From assembly GCA_944470555.2 (NCBI GenBank), contig OX104134.1:56163890-56227889 (forward strand): a DNA stretch of 64,000 bases, given 5' to 3'. Source of the DNA: Heterobilharzia americana. Lineage: Eukaryota > Platyhelminthes > Trematoda > Strigeidida > Schistosomatidae. The translations under genes were made by a program, and so were the position numbers. The notes under the pieces are model-generated. The model was not told the DNA's origin. It saw nothing but the letters and a program-made list of their open reading frames with translations, and did not search any database. Shown here in pieces: positions 37,342-48,669 of the stretch. The first letter of the stretch is position 1; every line of letters begins with the position of its first letter.

Positions 37342-38789
37342 TCTTATTTCGATTACTTTCCTTAAAAAGCCTGCACCAGACTTCTGAGTAAAACGCTGAA
37401 ATCATTTTATCCCAAGAACGCTGAGAATAATTACTGTTACAGCTTGAATATTCTTTACAAAAAGGGTCAAATCTAACTTTTATTATGATCGCATAAGTAT
37501 GTTGGTGCGTCAAAATAATAACCATTACAACCATTTTAAAATAAGTATTTGACTTGCCTGACAGAATATAGACACAATTTTTCTGCAAAGAAGGATGAAC
37601 ATTTGACGTTTCATTCCTTTTTTTTGTTTAAATTAACTACTTGCGAAACATTTTCTGACAAATTCAGAAGTGCAACTGACCAAGTTCATCAGACATTTCG
37701 CAAAATACTCGTTTTTGCCAAGAAGTACATTGATTTAAATAAATCTAAGATGGAGACTTTGATGTAGTTGATGAAAAAAATGGGTAAGTATTCTATATCT
37801 TCATATTCTCTGGAAATATATAATAAATGGAAAACAAGGAAAGCGTTAGCGAAACGTTAGCAAAACACACTGAACTCACATTTGTTTAAATACGTCTCCT
37901 CAGCTACAAACAGGCTAAAATAAATACTGAATTAGAACAGAATAAATTCAGAAACATACTTTGTGCTAGAAAAAAGTGACCATGTACAGTGGGAAAGGTA
38001 CATGGTGCAAGTGAATCAACTGAAGAAGGAAAGCAATAGAAGTGTTAAACGTGAAGTTTATCTATTAGAAGTAAGACTAAGGTTTAAGCACAGTAATAAA
38101 ATACACATCAACCTCATGGTTATGACATATTCACCACATGAAACTAAACAGATGGATATTATATTACGTAAGGTATGCAGAATAGATAAGAAAATCAAAA
38201 GAGGAGGATGACAAATATTGGAACACAGCATGAAGTAGTTGAGACAAACGTATAACTACCACGCTGTTGCTGGATTAATCATTGTCTTTTTCTGAACACA
38301 GAGGTGTTGTAAAAATTGCTTCATTGCATCAATTCTAGGTTGAGGACTAGTATAGGACTTCCTTATCAACTTATTATTTTAAAGAATATAGATATGTCGA
38401 CGATATGTCGTCACTCAACTAAATGACATGTGATAAAACTAGCAATCTATTGAGAACGGTTCAATCTAAAACTGTTTGGACATCTTTAGAGAAGCGAATA
38501 TGGGCCTGTTTTTTTGTTAGTTTGCTGTGGTAAGTGTATGTAAATTGATATGTACAAACTGAAGTGACGCTGAACCGACACTCCTTTTTTTTTGATTCAC
38601 ATATGGTCGAGCTATACAGAAAAACAAATTCTACGTGAAGATGATTACTTTTAACTTTCTGCTAGCCGTTTCCGAAACACAATCTCCTCCATACATTGAT
38701 GGAATAAGCACATGCCTTTTCACTACCATCGCTTTCTTTTTCCTTTTCCATTTTGTGTACGTATTGTAGCCCTGCAGATGATCAGTCGT
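36066..38789. other. Intergenic, with a short TA microsatellite
   Basis: It contains a (TA)n run at 37314-37341. The frames at 37549-37767 and 37963-38211 (+) look slightly coding-like, but I recognise no domain and do not call them genes. Confidence 0.4.
37314..37341. repeat. (TA)14 microsatellite
   Basis: Uninterrupted TA dinucleotide run. Confidence 0.9.
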
Positions 38790-38945
38790 AGTCCGTGGAA
38801 CTTAATGGTCAAGTCTCTGAGCGATGCAGGTTTTGATAGCCAAGGTAATGTCCTTCCTCTGAGAGTTGCACATGCACCTTGCTGATGACTGGTAGTAAAC
38901 GCAAAACCTGGGTTCGCAACTTCTTGTTATTTGACTCCCATCATC
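38790..38945 (+). mobile_element. Hammerhead SINE (family 2)
   Basis: Order on the + strand: an A-box-like GAACTTAATGGTCAAG (38798-38813), a B-box-like GCAGGTTTTGATAGCC (38826-38841), then an intact core strand CTGATGA at 38882-38888 preceded by ACCTTG. Next come GCAAAACCTGGGTTC, where GAAA is changed to CAAA, and the family 3' segment AACTTCTTGTTATTTGACTC. Stem I no longer pairs on its 3' side, so cleavage is unlikely. It is one of four copies of this family in the window, all in + orientation. Confidence 0.62.
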
Positions 38946-39681
38946 TTACGCAAAGATGAATTATTTTACAATAGCATTCAACGAACCACAGGTTGCGACT
39001 TAAAGATAAAGGGCTTCTGATGCATAGAATAGCCCATTTTAACACAGTAATACAGAACATGATGTACAAGATTATCTGCAAAAAACGTAATCCAAGAACT
39101 GTTCATCTTAGTAATTAAACGGTATTCTTGTGTTCTAGGACTTTTTATCACTGAAAGAGTAAAAGCATTTAAGTTATGCCATGACAACTCTCCAGTCTTT
39201 ATCGACGAGGTGAAAAAGGGCCTGAAAACAGTACTTAATTGTGCTTTAGAGAGCACTTACTTTTCTGGGACAGTAGGTCTTAAATTATTCAACTACAAAA
39301 TGCTGATTTCATTGTAATTATATTTTACCTACCGCCATAACCCCCTTGTATTTATCAGTCAGTATTATCATTAAGTTATTTCAGCCGAATCTCCGGCACC
39401 CTTTAACAGTCTGCTGAAAAATACAGTTCTTCATTTGTTAAGGTAGCTTAACCATATCAAAATTAGAAAAAGACTAATTGAGCGAAGGAATATATTTCTT
39501 TTCAATTGGGTCTTCATCTTGGGCTCTACACTGATATGTTTACAATTTAATCAAATTACCAATCACGTGGTGTTTCGGAAATATTGATGCAAATAATCAA
39601 TAGGGTTACTAAAATAGGAAATATGAATATTGATAGAAACAAGAAGGGGAAGAGGTGCACAAAATAAACCCAGAAGTTACA
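38946..39681. other. Intergenic between SINE and PLE fragment
   Basis: A 92-codon frame on the - strand (38978-39256) overlaps the SINE edge and has no recognisable domain. The part near 39600-39680 may be the 3' end of the adjacent PLE. Confidence 0.4.
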
Positions 39682-40095
39682 TCATGTTGACGGCAACGGT
39701 AATGAATGTGGTCGAACAAACTTCTTTTGGATACAAAGGCTAGGTTTGTGAAGGTGTATTGCAATCGCCTCTGTTATGTGAAGTAACCGAGTGCGTAATC
39801 CATGAGGTAAATTAACTGGAATCTGATGAATAATTTCGAAGGCTTTTCCAGTAACCACTTGACGTCTTGTGTCAACTAAGTATGCAAGTATGGAGCTCTT
39901 TGTAGTTCTAATTTATCCCTTGTTCAACCATGATGGGTGGTGCTCAGAAATTCGACGATGGAACTGCCTCATTGTACGCCCAATGTAACTCGCTCCACAT
40001 GAGCAGGTGAATTGATAAATGCACATAGAAGTGGCAGAATCAGGCAGTTTGTCTTTATTTCTTGCACCTAGAATCGGGCGGTTGTAGAAGACGGC
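39682..40095 (-). pseudogene. Penelope-like element GIY-YIG nuclease, one internal stop
   Basis: A single - strand frame of 137 codons ends at TGA 39684-39682. It opens AVFYNRPILGARNKDKLPDS, then MCIYQFTCSCGASYIGRT, RRISEHHPSWLNKG, a TAA at codon 61 (39915-39913), KSSILAYLVDTRRQVV, AFEIIHQIPVNLPHGLRTRL, HITEAIAIHLHKPSLCIQKK and FV. It contains the YQ-F / YIG core, the following Arg and the EH of GIY-YIG nucleases, and the C.C pair typical of PLE nucleases. A second stop (TGA 40098-40096) lies just before. The reverse transcriptase is not recognisable upstream. The frame is otherwise unbroken, so this relic is younger than the others. Confidence 0.85.
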
Positions 40096-40098
40096 TCA

Positions 40099-40885
40099 AA
40101 CAATCCGCTTACCTTGAGTGAAATTAGATTTATCCAAGAAAAAGCTACTTACTGAACACAGAAAAATTAACGCAAAACCATTGTCCAGTCAAAATCATCA
40201 ACGGAGGATTCAGCCACAAAATATGAGTTAACTATTTTGCTAAATTAATTTTCTTTTCACTATTATATTGTAGATCAACAAAGATAATAGGTAATTTCCA
40301 ATATATGAGTCAAAATAGTGAACAAACTTGTTTCATAAGTCTTCAGTTCATATATCCACTAAATTTTCTCCAAATCTGAGCAACAGAAAGTTGACTTTCT
40401 AATAATATGAACTACTGTCAATGTACTACCCTACAGTGGAATTAAATAATTGACATTCGAATGTACAATACCTAAAAACATGTCTTCGCTTTGAAAGGAT
40501 AGGATTTTGGCGATTGAAGACATGGATTACACGGGATGATTTGTTTAGCAGCCTTATCCAATATCATTAGTGACAACAACTTAATAACCAAGCAACAGAA
40601 GTTTAAGGACAAAGCCTAATCATTTAACAATTTATTATTTACCTCAGAACTTTACTTCAAAACTGCTGTATTTTAAAAACAAAACCTAAGAATGTTAACT
40701 TTAACAAAAATTAACATTTACTCCTTTGTTTCTTCAAATAAACAGTGGAACATTCGGAAAGGAAGTTAATACAAAAAGAAATTATTCCGCATTAATTACC
40801 AGGGGATGCTAATAACTTAGGTGCATACATTGTCACTTTTGATAGACAATACAATCCCAAGTAATTTGCAAGAAGTCAAAATGAT
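40099..40885. other. Intergenic, no gene recognised
   Basis: It may include eroded PLE sequence next to 40095. Nothing else was identified. Confidence 0.4.
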
Positions 40886-41937
40886 AGGATTTGCAATATT
40901 TATTATTATTATTATTAGTCCCTTGGGTTCCGAGTGGAACATAGGGCTTCAGTAGCACGCCTCCAGTGACCTCTGTTCTCTGAGATCTTTTGAACCTGGT
41001 TCCACGACAGCCCAGAAGCTCTCATTTCCTCCTCGCATGACCTCCTCCATGTCACCCTCGGACGTCCAACTCGTCGCTTCCCATAGGGATTCCACTCGAG
41101 GGCCTGACGCGTGATGTCCTCAGTCGGCCTTCTCAGTGCATGCCCAATCCATCTCCACTTCTTCCTGCATATTTGTTGCGTGATAGGTTCTTGGTTGGTT
41201 CGTTCCCAGAGTTCCTTGTTGCTTATTTTTTCTGGCCATCTGATCTTCAGCAACGAGCGTAAGCAGTTGTTGATGAATGTCTGTAGTTTATTGGAAATAC
41301 CTTTCGTGGCGCGCCAAGTCTCTGAGCCATACAGAAGCACTGATTTGACGTTGGTGTTGAAAATCCGGAACTTGTTCCGCATGCTGAGTGCAGAAGATCT
41401 CCACACTGGTTTCAGGCTAATGAACGCCTGTCTTGCTTTTCCGATTCTGACTTTGACGTCCTCGTCCGTCCCGCCTGTAGTTGAAACAATGCTTCCTAGA
41501 TAAGTGAAGGAGGTTACTTCCTTCAAGTTTCTCCCGTTGACGGTGATTGGAGTTTGTTGTTGTTGTTGATGGTGGTGGTGCGGTATCTTCATCACTTCTG
41601 TCTTCTCTATATTCACCTGAAGTCCCGTCTTAGCTGCCTCTTCTGTCAACTTGTTAGTTTTTGCCTGCAGATCTTCAAGTTTATGTGACATTAGGCACAA
41701 GTCATCGGCGAAATCCAAGTCTTCTAGGTTCTTTTCCGTCGTCCAGTGTATCCCCCTCTTCTCGCTGCCTACTGTTTGCTGCATGATCCAGTCCACCACA
41801 ATAAGGAATATCATGGGGGATAGTAGGCAACCTTGTTTCACTCCTGTCTTCACTTCAAAGGCATCACTGAGCTTCCCATTGTGGATTACTTGGCATGTGG
41901 CATCTTCATATAGTTGTTGAATGAGGATTTGCAATAT
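40886..41937 (-). mobile_element. 5'-truncated RTE-type retrotransposon with target-site duplication
   Basis: The inserted element occupies about 40900-41926 and is flanked by the 14-base duplication AGGATTTGCAATAT (40886-40899 and 41924-41937). Its 3' end (left side here) is a (TAA)n tail and its 5' end is cut within the reverse transcriptase. The AGG shared by the break point and the target suggests microhomology at the 5' junction. Over about 1 kb I count only eight base differences from the full-length copy at 58.4-61.6 kb, so the insertion is young. Confidence 0.93.
40915..41926 (-). pseudogene. RTE reverse transcriptase, C-terminal fragment
   Basis: It encodes the last 335 or so residues of the family protein in an open frame: IQQLYEDATCQVIHNG, the FADD catalytic motif of the reverse transcriptase, the His/Gln-rich stretch, FTYLGS, LLYGSETW, and the C-terminal RWIGHALRRP and GRPRVTWRR motifs. 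Only three residues differ from the full-length copy (T to I after LGS, I to F in RNK.RI, V to A in WR.TKG). It lacks the endonuclease and the first catalytic Asp of the polymerase. The frame's apparent Met (41934) lies in flanking DNA. No function is expected. Confidence 0.93.
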
Positions 41938-42489
41938 GATATTTCCTTATGACTAATATAATAGTGTTTACTTCCTAGTGATATTTTTGATTCATTATGA
42001 GTAGACTCTACCTACCATGCTAAGGGAAGCTGGATTTGGTTGTAAGAGCCTTCAATAAGTGACGCAGGTCCATGAAGTCCCTGACTGGTGGTCTGGGTAG
42101 TGTGTGGAAATATGGAATGTTTGGTTGTTGTCTCTGAAACAATAGGAATCACTGTTTGATAAATTTTGGCCAAATGGCTGAAAACCGGTCGAAGTGTCTC
42201 AGATAAATTGACTCCTTGGCGTCTTCTGAAACCTGAATATTCTTAGTATCCTCTGTCTTCTAAATTTTTATTGTCCTATACAAGTTTGTCTACTTTGATA
42301 TCAGTTACATTCTATTAACTTTTTCTTATACCACTGTGAAATGTGGCAACTTGAACTTATACACTTTTTTGCAGGGTCTATCTGTCTGTCTGATTCCTTG
42401 TGAACTGTTTGCTAATGCAATCATCACTGCTATTTATAAAATCTTAGTGAAATAAGATACGAACTTATCAGAGTGGACCCCCATAGTGG
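41938..42489. other. Intergenic, unclassified repeat-like DNA
   Basis: The stretch 42040-42240 is less AT-rich and looks like retroelement flank, but I could not assign it. Confidence 0.35.
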
Positions 42490-42770
42490 GCCTCGTAGCT
42501 TGGTGGCCACGTTTGCTAAATGGTCTATGTAATTCGGTCAGCACTCAGAACTAGACAACATGAAATCAGTCACTTTCAGATTATCAAGCAGTGTATCTAA
42601 TCTAGTCCCACAGAAGGTCAATAACGGCTCATTGGCGACTTTGCTGACTCCAACACTGGATGATGCGGGTTGAACTTCAGAGGAGACGTCGGTTCCTATG
42701 AGGTCACAGACATCATTTGCTGATGAGCACTAAGTGGCACGAACCTTCTTCCAACCGACTGTCTTCAACG
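42490..42770 (+). mobile_element. Hammerhead SINE (family 2) preceded by linker repeat
   Basis: Bases 42495-42600 match the linker found downstream of the SINE at 54.4 kb (AATTCGGTCAGCACTCAG and ACTAGACAACATG are shared with small changes). They are followed by an A-box-like GGCTCATTGGCGAC (42625-42638), a B box CGGGTTGAACTTC (42666-42678), the segment GAGGAGACGTCGGTTCCTAT and an intact core strand CTGATGA (42720-42726). Stem II (GCAC...GTGGCAC) follows, then GAAC in place of GAAA. About ten bases of the stem III and cleavage-site region are deleted. It is therefore inactive as a ribozyme. Confidence 0.65.
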
Positions 42771-45700
42771 TGTCAATATTAAAAATTACTAAAAGTAATT
42801 GGTAAAAGGTAAAAGTCGTTTCACTGCACTAAGAGGAAGCTATTAAACAACTGAAATCTAACTCATGCATTCAGAAAGAAACCTTTGTCAGTCCATCATT
42901 AAAATGGTACTTTTTGTAGTCACTCTTGATGAATGTGATGTTTTCAGTTTATCAATTCATCCACCTATATAGCTCATTCGATTTCACATTACTAACCATA
43001 ATGTGTGAATTCTATCCATCCTATTTTCTTAGCAGATAAATGTCATGTAAACTCTTGTTTATGTTTGTATTTAACAGATTTCTAGGTATCTGGAATACGT
43101 TTCTCTTCCTTTACTGTTTAACCTTGTTTTCGTTTCTAGGAGATATGTCGAATCCTTCTTGATGTACAAACCTCAGGGCTGATAATCTTAGCTGCGTAAC
43201 ATCAGTGTCATCTCTTTTTAAAATAATAGTATTTTATCAACTTTATTCAAGTAGACAAACATTTCCGTATATTTTGATGTTGTAAGCAGCCGATGAAAAA
43301 CTTTGAGGTAAAATGAGTCCATGTTATTCTGATGAAGCTGTTTTCCTGGCTTATAACCCACGATACCTAAATATGTAGTTACGCGGACTAAGGTGTCTCG
43401 CGTGACGTTTTTTATCACATATTTTTCACTAGAGAAGGTTATTAGAAACAGTGCACAGATGATATAACAAAATACATATCATTTCACACTAGATGGTTTC
43501 CAATCATGTTTTGGATGCAATAGTTTTACAACCAGGATTGAATAAGTAGACCAGGTACACGTTTTTCACTTTACTTACATAACTTCAATATTTTGATTTT
43601 CATTATTCCTCTGAACCCCTGACTAGAACTTCGGGTGAAACACTTTAATTAATTGTTTCAAGTACTGCTTATATGCTTTTATATTTAAAATAGAGAATTT
43701 TTAGGCAAATGGATAAGCATTTACAACTACCCGTACCTAAAGACTCATAAATTTTTAAAATAAGTTTACTAGTGCCTACTTTCCTCGCCTCTGCACAAAT
43801 GCATCTAGCTGATATACAGACCTACCTTAAGTATGTTTACCAATAACCTGATAAGTAATTCTTTATTAAATGTTATAGATTATAACTTATAGATTAATTA
43901 AAAAAAACATTAAGATTATATAATCCAAGCTAAATCACAGATAAAAGCTTCTTTCTTTACAGTTAAAAAACAAGTGAATCTGAAAAAACAATCAGAAAAA
44001 AGATCAGTTTATAGTACCTCACAACTATAATAATATATACCAACATCGGTGACGGTATCGTTAAACTAAATTAGGGCATTTTAATGCACTAATGAAGTAG
44101 GGACTGATTATAATCTAAAATTTGACTTACAAAACGACGCATAAATATACAAAAAAATAGTAGAGTGGGATACATTTATCTGCTCTAGTATAAATTAATT
44201 AACAGACATACAGTAAACAGTTCAAAAGACTTTGAAACGAAAATAAGTATATGGTGTACCGAATGTGATAAACTGCTGCAAATACGATTATCGACTGTAT
44301 ACAGAAAATGGTTCATAAGGCAGCTGAAGCAAAAAATGAGTTATTACAAGTTGCCATGATCACTTGTTCCCCTTTCTTCCTTTTCTTTATTTTAACCTAT
44401 GGCTTGTTACCCAACAGCATTCAAACCACAGATAATGTGACCCTAAATAAAGGATTAATTTGATCATACTTTTTGTTTGCGATAATTTTTATCTTATAAC
44501 CGTCCAGCAATTCTAATGCGATTCGGTGATACACTACAAGTGATCACCTGTTTCGCTGTACAGCTTATTGGTCTCAGATACATAGAATAGATTGTCTATT
44601 AGGGTAGCAATATATGGATATCAACCTACTCAGAGATAACGAAGCGACTGTCTCAACAATGTTTATCGAAAAATAAGTAAAATGTTAAGCATATATCATG
44701 CTTTAACGTACATCCAAAGGTTAATGCAGTTACCTTTCATGTTAAAAGCAACAATAAACTTGTGCAATCTTATTTATAACTCAGATATGAGTTATGCAAT
44801 TTTAAAGAGGTGTACAACAAGGTGAATTTGCGGATAATTTCATAAAAGTAATTACGGAGACAATTATTACCAGATGATACAATTTTCTAGTTTCCCTGCA
44901 GCAGCATAACATCCACCAAGGTTTACAACAGTAATTGGTAGCCAAACATTAAATACTGTTTACTTAATTTGTGTGGTTACTCCTTACTTCTCAACTGGAA
45001 GGTTGTTAATAAAATGCCCTGAACTACGTTTAGATCACCGATTATTACTTGGTAATCAAGGTATTAGGACCATGCGCTGCCCTTAATCTACTTTATCATA
45101 ACACTAAAGCAAACACTAAACTATTCTTTATTGGATATTGTGCAACTATTGAATCTCACGTATGCAGTAAGTCACTGAAGATACCATAGATGTGTCAACT
45201 ATGCAACTAATAATCCTGAGCACAGAAGTGGTTGGTTTAACCCTGAATTAGACATTGAACATTTTTCACTTCACTCCAATTTGTAAGTTAATAAATTCTG
45301 ATGATAAACTGTTAAAATGCACAATTTGTTCACATGTTTCTGAGTATTAAAATTACTTGATAATCTCTCCCCTACTCCTTGTTACTTTCTACCAGTGGTA
45401 TAATAGATTGAGGAATAGAAAGTTTTCAAAAGTCTAAGTGCTTCAAAATCGTTTTCTAGATAAGAAACTGCTTAACAGGACTAAGTTTATAAATATAACT
45501 ATGTCACCAGGTACGTGGTAAAACCAAGCCATAACAATGCACTAGAAGAGCTACGATCCACTAAAAATAAAGGGTAATTTAGGCAGTTTTGAATCTTTTC
45601 TGTTTGCAACAAAATGCTGTCAGCTTGACCTCCACTGTGAAAAAGCTTATAGTAACTCACTATCGTGAACTATTTCCTTCAATGATTCTGCAGTAATTTT

Positions 45701-48669
45701 TTTTCACTTCAGTGTTTTTGTGTTTAAATTAAATGCAATCGTGCTAAGTTACTTCTCTGAAAAACTCCACACAGACGAACCAGTCAAAAGCTAAGTAAAA
45801 ATATTTGTGAGTAATAAAAACCCAAAGTTTGAAGGTTGTAAGCGTCTGGTTGATCATATTGATTGTGACTTAATTAAAAAGTAGGATGAGATAATATCGG
45901 CTGTAGCTTACCATCTAAATACGGGAAACTTGATCTTACCCCAAAGAAATTTGCAGCCTAGAGTGTTTTTAGACCTTTAGTTACATAGACTTTTCAACCA
46001 CCAATACTTGTTATATTGTGAAGTACTAAATCTCCCATTCTAGGTATGCTCTTTATATCTTACGACAATACAAAAAGATACTATGGGAAGCAGACAGATG
46101 AGTTTTCAAAAACTCTTAAAAGAATCCTATCTAACAAAAGTTTTCACACCAAACACGAAGTAAGTGTCTAAACATCATTTTAAAGTTGATGCCCTGTAAT
46201 ATGTATTAGTACCACCATATTTCAGTAGTGGAGCTAATTATTTTCAATTGGTAATGGGTAGGTATGTTTCTGGACTTCTCTAATACTTCAGTCACTGGTA
46301 ATTTGGACAATAATGAAGTTTTCCAACCAGCTGGTGAAAAATTCAATAAGCATTAAAACATTTTTCATACTGAAATATGGATAACACTGGTAATTGCAAG
46401 AAACGTAATAAATACAAGTTTCAGTAACGAAATAACCAAATAAATGAAATTAAAACTAGTTTGCGCAAAATAAATGAAACTGATCAACCTAAAAATTCGA
46501 CCTAAGCTAAATAAGCACTCGCATTCGTGTTATGTGGGACACCTATTTTTAGCTGTATCAAGAAGAATATACATTCTCACTTTCTTTCGAAGTTGGATTA
46601 GTGTTGCTTTTGTTGCAGTAAGTGAGTGAAGCAATCAATGAATGAATTCGTTACCACTTTTTAGGATGTCATGTCGGAACGATCAACTGTAGGAACCAAC
46701 AGTATTTGAGGCAGTGGCATTTCAATGTTCAGAAGCAGACAGATAGTCGTATGAACACCACAAGATCAACTTCCTTCTGCTTGTTATATTCAGTACTAGT
46801 ACGATATGCATCGCAGCAGCTGAAACTGTAGAAGCAGTTGCCAGTCGCACTGATTTATCATGATTTTAGGTACATTGTGATCTACATGTGATTTGTATGC
46901 GTTTATTGAGATCTGTGTTCTTATATTTTCTCTCCACTTATTCTTTTTCTGTAATGTCATTCTCCTATACAGGAAGGAGCACTGCGTAAGCTTTAAAACA
47001 TTTCATCCTCTTCAATAATAACGAGCAGGGGAAAACACCAGACTACCTGCTATCTACTTGTTTTGATCTCTTTTATTCACTTTTCCAAATTTATATCAGT
47101 TTACGAAGCTGAGTTATATTCTGTCTCATATATTGAAAGAATGACAACTTGGAAAAATCTAACTTATACTATCAACTTTTGTCTACTCCCTAAGCGGTGG
47201 AATTATTGTAAAAACAAGGGTCCTATGGATGGGTTTTCCTCATGTTTAGACAGTATTAGTTTTCTAACTATTATTTTTCAGAAAATCTCAGTCCAAATTG
47301 GACGTCTGTGTGTGTATGTATGTGATTGTCTAAGCATAAATACTATTCCATTTTAGCAGACAGCAATTTTTTTGGACAATCTGCTAAACTCACAATTATT
47401 ATTTGGAATAGCAAAGACATTTATACAAAGTGCAGGGGTGACTGAAAAGAAGGAGGAAATGAAAATGAAAATTCTGAAAAAAGTATTACTGAAACAAGTG
47501 AGTAAGGAGAGATATGATCAGCTTCATTGATGAGTCATGATTTTTCTCATTCTTTTCCCCAATTCTACCATCCAAATAATACATTTACTCGAAGCATTGT
47601 TAATCTGAAATTTTAGACTGTTTCTAACTCTCCGTGTTCAGCAACATTTTATTCTTCACAGTTTGGATTTTCCTCCCAACATATATGTACGGTTAAATCA
47701 CTTTATTTAGGCACAAAGTAACACTGTCTAGAACAATTTTTAGTCATATCAGATTATATTCTTGTAACTGTTTTCATTGTTCATGTTTGTTTCGTTATCT
47801 GTTAACCTACCATGCCTTACTACCTGACGATCGTGTCACTTTCATTGCGCTATCCAATGTAATTTGTTTCATACAGCTAAAGAATGGAATTTGTGATTAG
47901 TTTCACTGTCTAACGAACGAAAGGAAACACCAATACATTTTGTTTTCTGATAACAAATAAAGTAAATAAGAAATATTAATACTTGATTAAATCTTTTCTC
48001 TATTTTCCTGTATTGGATTTTCTGAAACACTGAATAGTAGAAATAAAACAACTAAACAATGAGTTAATTAAATCTTACTTTTTCGATGATTGACAGTAAA
48101 GTGAAACATGTAGCTAACTGTCCTTGATAAATTTGAACACCCATTGAGTTGATAATTTATTAGAACTAAACAAACCTCAGGGTCATTTCCTTTTTGGTGG
48201 GAAGGCACTGAAGACATAACACAAGCTTGGAAAATTGATTTGTTTTGTTACGCCTTATTTACAGTTATAAGCGCTTTGTGTATATGGGGATAGGTTCTGT
48301 TCATGCGAAGTACATACACTGAAGATAGTGATGAATTATTGTTGACTGTAATTCGGGATCTTATTCTTTTTATCCAGTCCTTAGTGTAGTCAAAGTCCTA
48401 AATGATAATGCCTGACAGTAGTGGTAATAGGATGATCATGTAAGGTTTTCTGAATAAAATTAGTTTTAATAGTCTTGAGGTAAACCAAGAAATATGACTG
48501 ATATTTATCATAGTATCTATACTCTTTACTCTGTACTAAGTGGACGACTGTTCACCGCCAATAAGCTAAGATAAAGTAGAACTGAATACCAGAGGACATT
48601 TTCTGAATATCATTTCATTAAAATACTACGGTAGGCACATGAAACTTTCAAGGTACGCTACGCATCAAG
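42771..48669. other. Intergenic, no gene recognised
   Basis: Nearly 6 kb without a gene or retroelement that I can identify. Frames such as 43218-43418 (-) and 47063-47356 (+) are short and featureless. Confidence 0.45.

Noticed and set aside
37549..38211. Two + strand frames (72 and 82 codons) with somewhat coding-like composition
   Set aside because: No domain or consistent splice pairing. Transcript evidence would be needed.
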